From positions 1-64,000 of the forward strand of contig CANIKO010000020.1 in assembly GCA_947468275.1 (NCBI GenBank): DNA of 64,000 nucleotides. The letters are read 5' to 3'. Numbering within the stretch: the stretch's first letter is position 1; every line of letters starts with the position of its first letter. Origin of the DNA: Bacteroidota bacterium. GTDB taxonomy: Bacteria > Bacteroidota > Bacteroidia > NS11-12g > UBA9320. Positions 25,077 through 33,637 of the stretch are shown piece after piece. The position numbers and the translations under genes were made by a program. Under the pieces are notes generated by a model, which saw nothing but the letters and a program-made list of their open reading frames with translations, had not been told where the DNA came from and searched no databases.

Positions 25077-26513
25077 ATGAAAAAGTTAGCTAATTACATT
25101 AATGGTGAGGATGTAACTCCTATAAGCAACCGATATATTGATAATTTCAATCCTTCCAACGGCGAGGTGTATTCCATGATTCCCGATTCAAATGAACGAG
25201 ATGTGGAAATGGCTTACCAAGCTGCCGAAAAAGCGTTTGAAACCTGGAGCAAAACACCGGCTGAAAAACGGTTTAAAATTTTGAACCGAATTGCCGAATT
25301 AATAGATTTAAAAAATGATACATTGGCTCTAGCTGAAAGTATTGACCAAGGAAAACCTGTTTGGCTGGCCAAAACAGAAATGACTCGTTCGGCTCAAAAT
25401 TTCCGCTTTTTTGCAACCGCCGCCATGCAATTTAATAGCGAAAGCCACAATATGGAAGGTCATGCCATTAATTATACTATCAAATCGCCCATCGGTGTGG
25501 TGGGTTGCATCAGCCCATGGAATTTGCCTCTTTATTTATTTAGCTGGAAAATAGCTCCTGCTTTAGCTACCGGAAATTGTGTGGTTGCAAAGCCAAGTGA
25601 AATAACACCAATGACTGCCTATCTTTTTGGAGAAATATGCAAGGAAGCAGGATTGCCAAAAGGGGTTTTAAATATTGTTCATGGCTTGGGACCAAAAGTT
25701 GGAAACGCCATTGTTTCGCACCCACATATTAAAGCCATTTCATTTACCGGTGGAACGGCTACAGGAAAACAAATCGCTTCTGTGGCTGCGCCCATGTTCA
25801 AAAAATTATCGCTTGAATTGGGCGGTAAAAACCCCAACCTTATATTTGCTGATTGTGATTTTAATAAAACGGTTAAAGAATCGGTGCGTTCCAGTTTTTT
25901 GAACCAAGGCGAAATTTGTTTATGTGGTTCAAGAATACTGATTGAACGCAGTATTTATGAAAAATTCAAAAAGGCTTTTGTGGATGAAGTAAAAACCTAT
26001 ACCGTTGGAAATCCGTTATTGGATGAAACCAAAATTGGGGCCATTGTTAGCCAGCCGCATTTTGAAAAAGTATTGAGCTATATTGAATTGGCCAAGCAAG
26101 AAGGTGGAAATATAATTTGTGGTGGTGATATTGTAAAACCAAAAGGTTTAGAAAATGGTTGGTATATTTCACCTACCGTAATTGAAAATTTGAGTTACGA
26201 TTGCCGCTGCAATCAGGAAGAAATTTTTGGCCCTGTGGTTACTCTAACCCCTTTTGATACCGAGGAAGAAGCGCTTATGATGGCTAACAGCACTGACTAT
26301 GGATTGGCCTGTTCCGTATGGACTGAAAATTTATCCAAAGCGCATCGGGTGGCTGGTAATATTCAAAGTGGTATTGTTTGGATAAACTGTTGGTTGCTTC
26401 GTGATTTGCGAACTCCTTTTGGTGGAATGAAACAAAGTGGTGTAGGTCGTGAAGGAGGTTGGAACGCTATGAACTTTTTTACAGAACAGAAGAATGTGTG
26501 TGTGAAATTGTAA
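25077..26513 (+). CDS. Aldehyde dehydrogenase, probable 2-aminomuconate-semialdehyde dehydrogenase
   Basis: The 478-residue NAD(P)+ enzyme has the ALDH landmarks: SPWNLPLYL near residue 150, FTGGTATGK near 222, LELGGKNPNLIF with the general base glutamate near 246, and the catalytic cysteine in NQGEICLCGSRI near 281, then EEIFGPVVT. The GEICLCGSR form is typical of the 2-hydroxy- and 2-aminomuconate semialdehyde dehydrogenase group. That activity would take the ACMSD product to 2-aminomuconate, so it fits the pathway of the neighbouring genes at 19-21 kb. The exact substrate is inferred. Confidence 0.88.
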   Translation: MKKLANYINGEDVTPISNRYIDNFNPSNGEVYSMIPDSNERDVEMAYQAAEKAFETWSKTPAEKRFKILNRIAELIDLKNDTLALAESIDQGKPVWLAKTEMTRSAQNFRFFATAAMQFNSESHNMEGHAINYTIKSPIGVVGCISPWNLPLYLFSWKIAPALATGNCVVAKPSEITPMTAYLFGEICKEAGLPKGVLNIVHGLGPKVGNAIVSHPHIKAISFTGGTATGKQIASVAAPMFKKLSLELGGKNPNLIFADCDFNKTVKESVRSSFLNQGEICLCGSRILIERSIYEKFKKAFVDEVKTYTVGNPLLDETKIGAIVSQPHFEKVLSYIELAKQEGGNIICGGDIVKPKGLENGWYISPTVIENLSYDCRCNQEEIFGPVVTLTPFDTEEEALMMANSTDYGLACSVWTENLSKAHRVAGNIQSGIVWINCWLLRDLRTPFGGMKQSGVGREGGWNAMNFFTEQKNVCVKL

Positions 26514-26553
26514 AAAAAATCAGAAAAAATAATTTTCATACGTGTAATTTTTT

Positions 26554-26561
26554 TATTTTTG
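26554..26561 (+). promoter_or_regulatory. -7 box of the toxin-antitoxin pair
   Basis: TATTTTTG, 18 bases before the antitoxin ATG. Confidence 0.45.
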
Positions 26562-26579
26562 TAGTATAGATTTAAAGGC

Positions 26580-26831
26580 ATGGATATCAAGCTCACATTA
26601 AGTTTTAACGAAGAGGTAATTAATAAAGCTAAAAAGTTTGCTTCTGAAAGAAATATCAGCTTATCAAGGCTTACAGAGTTATTGCTTACCAAAGCTGTTA
26701 CTTCCAATACTTATTCAATTGATGATTTTCCTGTAGCAGATTGGGTAAATATGGTTTCGGAACCAGATGGCGAATACCATAGAAAAAAAACTACTTCTAA
26801 AAATCTCAAAAAGGAATTTTACTCTAAATAA
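26580..26831 (+). CDS. DUF6364-like antitoxin
   Basis: The 83-residue protein starts with a short strand (IKLTLSFNEEVINKAKKFA) and continues with helices (NISLSRLTELLLTKAV), the ribbon-helix-helix plan of DUF6364 antitoxins that pair with PIN toxins. It should bind DNA as a dimer at its own promoter and cover the toxin with its tail. The PIN-domain gene follows after 89 bases, a wider gap than usual for such pairs; the gap holds a palindrome-like CATTTCAAATG. Confidence 0.72.
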   Translation: MDIKLTLSFNEEVINKAKKFASERNISLSRLTELLLTKAVTSNTYSIDDFPVADWVNMVSEPDGEYHRKKTTSKNLKKEFYSK

Positions 26832-26877
26832 AATGTCCGGTGAATCAAAATTAACTCAACGTGGGTAAAATAGGAAG

Positions 26878-26925
26878 GCATTTCAAATGGCCTTAAGTTA
26901 AAAATAAACATAAATCACATATGAA
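26878..26925 (+). repeat. Possible dispersed motif before the toxin gene
   Basis: The stretch around ATGGCCTTAAGTTAAAAA is similar to one at 38575-38620 (ATGACCTTAAATTAAAAA), and both lead to ACATATGAA. It might be a shared promoter/leader or a mobile fragment. The match is imperfect (roughly three quarters of positions). Confidence 0.3.
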
Positions 26926-27337
26926 TATTTTTGTTGATGCCAATATTTTAGTTTCTGTATTAAACAGAGAATATCCGGTTTATAATTATTCGTCACGCAT
27001 ATTAAGTCTTGCCAATAAACCTCCGTATAGCTTTTATACCTCCCCGCTTAATTTAGCTATTGCTTTTTATTTTGCTCAAAAAAAGTGCAACGATAAACTA
27101 GCTAAACAAAAAATTGATATTATTCAGCAACATCTAAAAATTACCGAGATTAATGAAATTACTGTTAAACTAGCCTTAGAAAACAAAAAAATCGAAGACT
27201 TTGAAGATGGCCTACAATACTACAGTGCCTTAAACAGCCGATGCGATTGTATAATTACCGAAAATTTGAATGATTATTATTTTTCGGAAATTGAAGTAAT
27301 AAACAGTAAAGATTTTATGATGAAATATCTTTTGTAA
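26921..27337 (+). CDS. PIN-domain toxin (VapC-like ribonuclease)
   Basis: The 138-residue protein has a PIN domain: acidic D6 in FVDANILVS, a central acid pair in KIEDFEDGLQY (about 86-92) and a late acid in CIITENLNDY. These are the residues that hold Mg2+ in RNase toxins of type II systems. The ATG follows a short AT-rich leader. It pairs with the antitoxin-like gene upstream. The target RNA is unknown. Confidence 0.8.
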   Translation: MNIFVDANILVSVLNREYPVYNYSSRILSLANKPPYSFYTSPLNLAIAFYFAQKKCNDKLAKQKIDIIQQHLKITEINEITVKLALENKKIEDFEDGLQYYSALNSRCDCIITENLNDYYFSEIEVINSKDFMMKYLL

Positions 27338-27365
27338 AATTCTCTTACAGCATAATTCTTTATAT

Positions 27366-27373
27366 TAGATTTG
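27366..27373 (+). promoter_or_regulatory. -7 box of the 27378 gene
   Basis: TAGATTTG, 4 bases before the ATG: leaderless arrangement. Confidence 0.45.
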
Positions 27374-27377
27374 ATGT

Positions 27378-27778
27378 ATGAAAAATAAAAATATTCTATC
27401 CTTTGTGATATTTACTCTGTTTTTATTTTTAACCAATTTGGCCGTTGCACAATCTGAAATTTATGGAACGTGGGCGGGGCATTGTGCCATGGAAAAATCC
27501 AGTATTTCATCTATTTGCACTTGTGGCATTTGTCCAATGGTTCGCGTAGATTCTTCGTCCGTTAATTTTTTAAATATTGATATCATCCTAACCGACAAAA
27601 CTATTAAAATTGGAAATAATGATTCTGTGAATTACAAATGGGATAATAATTTATTTAGCATCACTTTTCCTTATAAAAAAGCAACGAAACATTTAAAGTT
27701 TTGGTAAGTACTGTGGCTGATATTTTAATTTGGAAAGACCCAAAGAGTGGATGTATTCTTATTCTCCAGAAAAAATAG
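27378..27778 (+). pseudogene. Secreted Cys-rich small protein, frameshifted
   Basis: The frame starting at 27378 encodes a signal peptide (ending VAVAQ-like, LAVAQ) and a CTCGICP segment, then stops at 27707. The next frame continues without a break as NETFKVLVSTVADILIWKDP and onward to TAG at 27776-27778, matching the beta-strand character of the first part. One additional A in the A6 run at 27675-27680 would join the two into a protein of about 133 residues. This is a homopolymer contraction, either real or a sequence error. No family is recognised. Confidence 0.65.
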
Positions 27779-27781
27779 AAC

Positions 27782-28756
27782 CTATTTATTTTTCCAACCG
27801 GCAATCAATTGACCGGCTATATCCGCCAAACTTTGTTCCCCGTTTACCCAGCTTTTCATTGAATTTTTAATAGTGTCTTTTATTTGAGAATCATTAAAAA
27901 AAGTAGTTTCCAATTTTTCTTTGATGGCTTCGTTTAGCCATTCATTTTTTTGAGCAATTCGTTTTTCATCAAAAAAACCTTTTGATTTCTGAAAGCTTAT
28001 AAATTCCTCTATTTGTTCCCAAATTTTTGAAGCATCGTCTTTATTTCCTAAAGCATTTTTTAAAACTGCAGGATTCCATCCTTCAAATTTATTAGGTAAA
28101 AAATGAATAGCATTAGTAACATCCGATATGGCTTGATTCAAAATTGGTTTCTCGGTTATATCCGCTTTATTTAAAATTACTATATCGGCCAGTTCCATAA
28201 TTCCCCGTTTTATCCCCTGCAATTCGTCACCGGCATTGGGTAATAGTAATAGCATCAAACAATCCACCACACTATCAGCCACATATTCGCTTTGGCCCAC
28301 TCCCACTGTTTCTACTAAGGCAATTTCATAACCAGCGGCTTCACAAAGTAAAATAGTTTCGCGAGTTTTTCGGGCGATGCCTCCTAAATTCCCGCTAGCT
28401 GGTGAAGGCCGAATGAACACATTTTCCATCATCGAAAGATTTTCCATACGGGTTTTATCCCCTAATATACTTCCATGATTTTTTTGGCTACTAGGGTCGA
28501 TGGCTAATACACATACTTTCTTTTTCTTATCTTCAACCAACCAACTTCCAAAGGAATCGATAAATGTGCTTTTACCAACTCCAGGAACTCCTGTAATTCC
28601 AATTCGGAGTGAAGATTTACCAAATTTCAAAGCATTTTGCACCAATTCATCGGATTGCTTTTGATGAGCAGCATTCTGGCTTTCAACAATAGTAATTGCT
28701 TTAGCTAGTGCCAATCTGTCTCCTGAAATTAAACTATCAAAAAGTTGACTTGGCAT
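27782..28756 (-). CDS. meaB: Methylmalonyl-CoA mutase-associated GTPase MeaB
   Basis: MeaB is a G-protein chaperone that guards the B12 cofactor of methylmalonyl-CoA mutase. The 324-residue protein has the P-loop GVPGVGKST (about 56), the conserved SSQKNHGSILGDKTRM segment (about 90), the switch DxxG-like ETVGVGQSE (about 149) and NKAD (about 193) specificity motif. The mutase genes themselves are not in the window. It is transcribed from the same strand as the malic enzyme gene upstream, 42 bases away. Confidence 0.94.
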   Translation of the reverse strand: MPSQLFDSLISGDRLALAKAITIVESQNAAHQKQSDELVQNALKFGKSSLRIGITGVPGVGKSTFIDSFGSWLVEDKKKKVCVLAIDPSSQKNHGSILGDKTRMENLSMMENVFIRPSPASGNLGGIARKTRETILLCEAAGYEIALVETVGVGQSEYVADSVVDCLMLLLLPNAGDELQGIKRGIMELADIVILNKADITEKPILNQAISDVTNAIHFLPNKFEGWNPAVLKNALGNKDDASKIWEQIEEFISFQKSKGFFDEKRIAQKNEWLNEAIKEKLETTFFNDSQIKDTIKNSMKSWVNGEQSLADIAGQLIAGWKNK

Positions 28757-28798
28757 ATGTTATTTTTTAAGAATTAGAGCTTTACTATTCTGAATATT

Positions 28799-31060
28799 CT
28801 AACCATTACTTTGGGCATCAACGACCGCAATGTTCACCATATTTACAATTTCACGAATTGAACTTCCCAATTGAAGTATATGTACCGATTTATTGACCCC
28901 CATTAATACTGGACCTATTGCTTCAAATCCGCCAAGTTCCTGCATTATTTTATAACAAATATTTCCAGAAGCAAGGCAAGGAAAAATAAAGGTATTCACT
29001 TGATTTTTGCCTAATTTACTAAAAGGAAAACGAGCATGGCGTCTTTCTGTATTTATTGCGTAACTTGCCTGTATATCGCCATCAACTATAATATGCGGAT
29101 AGTGTTCATGGAGGTATTTAGTAGCTTTTTGAATTTTTTCAACATCGCTGCCACCAGCCGAACCAAAGTTTGAATAGGATAGCATGGCAATCACAGGTTC
29201 AACTTGTAATTTTTTCACTTTACCATAAGTCAATACTGCAATATCCACCAAGTTTTCCCAAGTGGGACTTATGTTCACAGTAGTATCGGCAAAAAATATA
29301 GGACCACGTTTAGTCAACATTATATACATACCAGCTACAACATTACTCACCTGATTGGTACCCATAACCTGAAGTGCAGGTCGAATTGTACTTGGATAAT
29401 TTTTTGTTAATCCAGATAATACAGCATCGGCGTCACCGTTTTGAACCATCATAGTTCCAAAATAATTTCTATGAATCATTACTTTATGGCAATCAAAATG
29501 AGTCATTCCTTTTCGTTGACGCATTTTGTAAAATTTATCGCCATAAATCTTACGCTTTTCATGTTCTTCTGCCGGATCGATGATTTGAACATTATTAAAA
29601 ACTAATCCATTTTCCTCAATTAATTGATTTATTTTACTTCGTTGACCCAATAATATGGGAACGGCGGTACCCTCCTCAATAGAGATTTGAGCAGCTTTAA
29701 GTATTTTATAGTTATCTGCTTCGGTAAATACAACCCTCTTTGGGTTTTTCTTTGCCTGAATTGCGATTCGTGATAAGAATTTTTCATCCAATCCCAATCG
29801 GCTTTTCAATTCTTCTTTATAGGCATTCCAATCTGTAATTGGGTTTTTAGCAACGCCACTATCCATCGCTGCCTTTGCAACTGCAGGAGCAACTGTATAA
29901 ATCAAACGAGGGTCGATGGGTTTAGGTATAATGTAATGTCGTCCGAAAGACAGATTACGTTCGTTATACGCCACATTTACCATTTCTAATACTGGTTCAT
30001 GGGCAAGTTGCGCTATAGCCTTCACAGCGGCTAATTTCATCTCTTCATTAATACACGTAGCTCTTACATCCAATGCTCCTCTAAAAATAAATGGGAACCC
30101 AAGAACGTTGTTAACTTGATTAGGATGGTCGCTGCGACCTGTTGCCATTATCAAATCTTTACGAGCAGCAACAGCCAAGTCATAATCAATTTCAGGATCA
30201 GGATTAGCCATAGCAAAAACTACCGGATTTTTTGCCATGGACTTTATCATGGCTTGATTTAGAACATCTTTTTTTGAAAGGCCAACAAAAACATCAGAAT
30301 CTTTCATGGCCTGCTCTAGGGTGTCAATTTTTCGAGTGGTGGCAAAATAACTTTTGTTAGCATCTAAATCAGGACGGTCATTTCTTATTACCCCTTTACT
30401 ATCCAACATCACAATATTTTTGACATCAACGCCTAAAGCAACAAAAAGCTTTCCGCATGAGATTGCAGCAGCACCAGCTCCATTAATAACCAGCTTCATT
30501 TTGCTTAATTTTTTGCCTACTATTTCAGCGGCATTGAGCAAGGCGGCTGCCGAAATGATGGCAGTACCATGCTGGTCATCATGCATTATTGGGATGGAAA
30601 GTTCAGCCTTAAGCCTTTGCTCTATTTCAAAGCATTCAGGAGCCTTGATATCTTCAAGATTTATTCCACCAAAGGTGGGTTCCATCGCTTTTACTGTAGC
30701 TACAAATTCATCAACTGTTTTGCATTTAAGTTCAATATCAAAAACATCAATATCAGCAAATATTTTAAACAACAATCCTTTGCCTTCCATCACTGGCTTA
30801 GCGGCTTCCGGACCGATATCACCCAAGCCAAGCACTGCCGTTCCGTTGGTTATCACAGCTACCAAATTGCCTTTGGCTGTGTATTTATAAACATCTTCTA
30901 CATTTTCAGCTATTTTCAAGCACGGCTCTGCCACCCCTGGAGAATATGCCAAAGTCAAATCTCTTTGAGTTTGTGTAGGCTTAGTTGGTATTACTTCAAT
31001 TTTCCCCGGCCTACCTTCGGCATGGTAACTCAACGCATCGGTATATCGTTTATCGCTCAT
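28799..31060 (-). CDS. maeB: NADP-dependent malic enzyme, phosphotransacetylase-fused form
   Basis: The enzyme oxidatively decarboxylates malate to pyruvate. The 753-residue protein is the large bacterial form. Residues 1-420 are the malic enzyme, with LTLAYSPGVAEPC near 33, INLEDIKAPECFEIE near 135, the Rossmann INGAGAAAISC near 196 and DSKGVIRNDR near 225. Residues 430-753 resemble phosphotransacetylase (NPKRVVFTEAD, then GGSDVEKIQKATKYL), which in these enzymes usually has a regulatory role. It lies just upstream of meaB and downstream of the TerC gene on the same strand. Confidence 0.96.
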   Translation of the reverse strand: MSDKRYTDALSYHAEGRPGKIEVIPTKPTQTQRDLTLAYSPGVAEPCLKIAENVEDVYKYTAKGNLVAVITNGTAVLGLGDIGPEAAKPVMEGKGLLFKIFADIDVFDIELKCKTVDEFVATVKAMEPTFGGINLEDIKAPECFEIEQRLKAELSIPIMHDDQHGTAIISAAALLNAAEIVGKKLSKMKLVINGAGAAAISCGKLFVALGVDVKNIVMLDSKGVIRNDRPDLDANKSYFATTRKIDTLEQAMKDSDVFVGLSKKDVLNQAMIKSMAKNPVVFAMANPDPEIDYDLAVAARKDLIMATGRSDHPNQVNNVLGFPFIFRGALDVRATCINEEMKLAAVKAIAQLAHEPVLEMVNVAYNERNLSFGRHYIIPKPIDPRLIYTVAPAVAKAAMDSGVAKNPITDWNAYKEELKSRLGLDEKFLSRIAIQAKKNPKRVVFTEADNYKILKAAQISIEEGTAVPILLGQRSKINQLIEENGLVFNNVQIIDPAEEHEKRKIYGDKFYKMRQRKGMTHFDCHKVMIHRNYFGTMMVQNGDADAVLSGLTKNYPSTIRPALQVMGTNQVSNVVAGMYIMLTKRGPIFFADTTVNISPTWENLVDIAVLTYGKVKKLQVEPVIAMLSYSNFGSAGGSDVEKIQKATKYLHEHYPHIIVDGDIQASYAINTERRHARFPFSKLGKNQVNTFIFPCLASGNICYKIMQELGGFEAIGPVLMGVNKSVHILQLGSSIREIVNMVNIAVVDAQSNG

Positions 31061-31079
31061 TTCTTTATTTTATAAAATC

Positions 31080-31874
31080 TTATTGTTCTAATGAATCGAT
31101 TTTAGGATTTCTCCTCATTCTCATATTTAATAATTCTACCCCAAAACTAAAGGCTATTGCAAAATATAAATACCCCTTTGGAATGCTTCCAATTTTATTG
31201 CCAGTTACTGCAAAGTCAGCTAAATGCCCACCTTCAAGTATTAGCATAAAGCCAATTAAAATTAAGAATGACAATCCTAACATTTGCACTGTTGGATGTT
31301 TGTTGACGAACTCTGAAACCTGACTGGCAAACAACATCATAATAATCATAGATAGCACAATTGAAACAATCATAATCGGCAAAGCGTTATGTATACCATT
31401 GGTCATGCCAATAGCAGTTAGTATTGAATCAATAGAGAATACGACATTGATTAACATTATTTGGGTAATAGCATTGGATAACGTTAGCTTTCTTTTTTTC
31501 TCCTTTTGGGCTTCCGATTTATTTTCTTCACCTTCTATTTTATGATGAATTTCGGAAGTGCTTTTATAAATTAAAAATATGCCTCCAGCAATTAGGACAA
31601 TACTTTGCGCTGAAAAATGACCTTCAAAAAGCCACCAATTTATATTTATCCAAGGTTTTTGTGCAGCTATTACAACCGAAATTCCAAGTAAAAGAATTAT
31701 TCGCAATGCCATTGCAAAAAACAATCCCCAATTAATTGCCTTTTTTCGATGATGAACATCTACTTTATTGGCGGCGATGGAAATAAAAATAATATTATCA
31801 ACTCCTAAAATTATCTCTAAAAAGGTGAGGGTAAGCAATGCCATTATCGCATCGGTGTTGGTTACAAAATCCAT
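31080..31874 (-). CDS. TerC family membrane protein
   Basis: The 264-residue protein has about seven membrane segments and the TerC signatures LEIILGVDNIIFISI with its acidic residue D (about 26) in the first segment, and the second acidic DSILTAIGM (about 149). TerC proteins are linked to tellurite resistance and manganese export. The short gap (19 bases) to the malic enzyme gene suggests a shared transcript. The transported substrate is not clear. Confidence 0.92.
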   Translation of the reverse strand: MDFVTNTDAIMALLTLTFLEIILGVDNIIFISIAANKVDVHHRKKAINWGLFFAMALRIILLLGISVVIAAQKPWININWWLFEGHFSAQSIVLIAGGIFLIYKSTSEIHHKIEGEENKSEAQKEKKRKLTLSNAITQIMLINVVFSIDSILTAIGMTNGIHNALPIMIVSIVLSMIIMMLFASQVSEFVNKHPTVQMLGLSFLILIGFMLILEGGHLADFAVTGNKIGSIPKGYLYFAIAFSFGVELLNMRMRRNPKIDSLEQ

Positions 31875-31961
31875 TTAATTAAATTAATGTGCGAAGTTAG
31901 TATTTAATGAGTAAAATGAGATTTTTTGATAGATAAAATGAGGCAAATCCTTAAAAAATAT

Positions 31962-31969
31962 TAAGTTTG
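31962..31969 (+). promoter_or_regulatory. -7 box of the antiquitin-like ALDH gene
   Basis: TAAGTTTG, 12 bases before the ATG at 31982. A TTG start at 31967 falls inside it and is rejected. Confidence 0.55.
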
Positions 31970-31981
31970 CATTATACTGTT

Positions 31982-33526
31982 ATGACAAATATTCCAATTC
32001 AAAGTTTACTTACAAAGCTAGGCATTAAGGCGCTTAATGAAAGTGTATGTACAGGCACCCAATGGATTACCTCAATTGGGAGTGAAAACCGAGAAATAAA
32101 AAGCCCAGTTGATGGTAAAGTAATTGCCTCAATATCTTTTGCTACTACTACCGAGTATGAACGAGTTGCCAAAGTAGCCCAATCGGCTTTTGAATTTTGG
32201 AAAAATGTTCCAGCCCCAAAACGTGGTGAAATTGTTAGACAGATTGGCAACAAACTTCGTGAAAACAAGGAGGACTTAGGCCAAATAGTTTCATATGAAA
32301 TGGGCAAAAGCTTACAGGAGGGGTGGGGAGAAGTACAAGAAATGATAGACATTTGTGATTTTGCGGTAGGTTTATCACGTCAGCTTTATGGCCTTACCAT
32401 TGCCAGCGAACGCCCTAATCATAGTATGATGGAGCAATGGCATCCTTTGGGGATAGTTGGAATTATTTCATCCTTTAATTTTCCTGTGGCCGTATGGAGC
32501 TGGAATGCCATGATAGCAGCAGTTTGTGGCGATGTTTGTATTTGGAAACCTTCTGAAAAAACCCCTTTATCTGCTATTGCAATTCATCAAATAATAAAAT
32601 CTGTAATTGTAGAAAATAATTTACCTGAAGGAATTTTTAATTTAGTAATTGGCGATGCCAAGATTGGTGAAAAAATGGCTAAGGACCATCGGATTCAACT
32701 AATATCAGCCACAGGAAGTACCCAAATGGGCAAACGAGTTGGCCAATTGGTAGGTGCACGATTAGGTCGATGTATTTTGGAACTTGGAGGAAATAATTCA
32801 CTGATAATATCAGAAGAAGCCGATTTGGATAATGCCCTTAAGGCCGCGGTATTTGGAGCGGTAGGAACTGCCGGCCAGCGTTGCACAACTACTCGCAGAC
32901 TTATTATTCAGGATTCCATTTATGATAAATTCACATCTAAGCTTATCAAAATTTATGATCAACTTAATATTGGAGACCCATTAGATCAAAAAAACCACAT
33001 GGGTCCTTTAATTGACAAGGATTCTGTTAAAAAATATTCGATGGCGGTGATGGAGGCTGAAAATGAAGGAGGACGAGTGTTATTTGGTGGCAAAGTATTA
33101 GAAGGCCCCGGTTATGAATCGGGAACTTATGTTTTGCCCACATTAATTGAAGCTAAAAATCATTTTAGAATCGTGCAAGAAGAAACCTTTGCACCTATTG
33201 CCTATTTACTTAAATATTCACGAATAGAAGAAGCCATTGCTATGCAAAACGATGTGAGGCAAGGATTAAGTTCAGCTATATTTACAAATAACATTCAGGA
33301 AGCTCATATTTTTATGAGTGCCAAAGGCAGCGATTGTGGAATAGCAAATGTCAATATTGGCACCTCGGGTGCTGAAATTGGTGGAGCTTTTGGTGGAGAA
33401 AAAGAAACCGGCGGAGGCCGCGAAAGTGGTAGCGACAGCTGGAAAGCTTATATGCGACGCCAAACCAATACCATCAATTATGGCAAAGACATGCCCTTGG
33501 CACAAGGAATAAAATTTGATGTTTAA
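31982..33526 (+). CDS. Aldehyde dehydrogenase of the ALDH7 (antiquitin) type
   Basis: The 514-residue protein has the ALDH features GVGIISSFNFPVAVWSWNA region (about 160), FTGST-like ATGSTQMGK (about 240), LELGGNN with the general base (about 263), and the catalytic cysteine in GTAGQRCTTTRRL (about 297). The tail [19 protein letters not shown] is the ALDH7/antiquitin signature, as in L-aminoadipate-semialdehyde (lysine breakdown) dehydrogenases. Start is the ATG after TAAGTTTG. A remnant of a second copy of its 3' end lies at 35402-35509. Confidence 0.92.
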   Translation: MTNIPIQSLLTKLGIKALNESVCTGTQWITSIGSENREIKSPVDGKVIASISFATTTEYERVAKVAQSAFEFWKNVPAPKRGEIVRQIGNKLRENKEDLGQIVSYEMGKSLQEGWGEVQEMIDICDFAVGLSRQLYGLTIASERPNHSMMEQWHPLGIVGIISSFNFPVAVWSWNAMIAAVCGDVCIWKPSEKTPLSAIAIHQIIKSVIVENNLPEGIFNLVIGDAKIGEKMAKDHRIQLISATGSTQMGKRVGQLVGARLGRCILELGGNNSLIISEEADLDNALKAAVFGAVGTAGQRCTTTRRLIIQDSIYDKFTSKLIKIYDQLNIGDPLDQKNHMGPLIDKDSVKKYSMAVMEAENEGGRVLFGGKVLEGPGYESGTYVLPTLIEAKNHFRIVQEETFAPIAYLLKYSRIEEAIAMQNDVRQGLSSAIFTNNIQEAHIFMSAKGSDCGIANVNIGTSGAEIGGAFGGEKETGGGRESGSDSWKAYMRRQTNTINYGKDMPLAQGIKFDV

Positions 33527-33637
33527 ATTTTTTAAGCTGAAAGCTAGAAATTATTACTTATAACTTACTTAGCAACCTTCTTTCTTTTTTCAGTCTAATT
33601 ATTAATCGGTTTAAATGAAAAGACCATTTCTTTTAAA

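Noticed and set aside
27672-27682. Programmed -1 frameshifting at the A6G run
   Set aside because: The frame is T AAA AAA G, not the A AAA AAG register needed for a classic slippery site.
31967-31981. TTG start of the ALDH7 gene
   Set aside because: It lies inside the TAAGTTTG promoter box; ATG 31982 is used.
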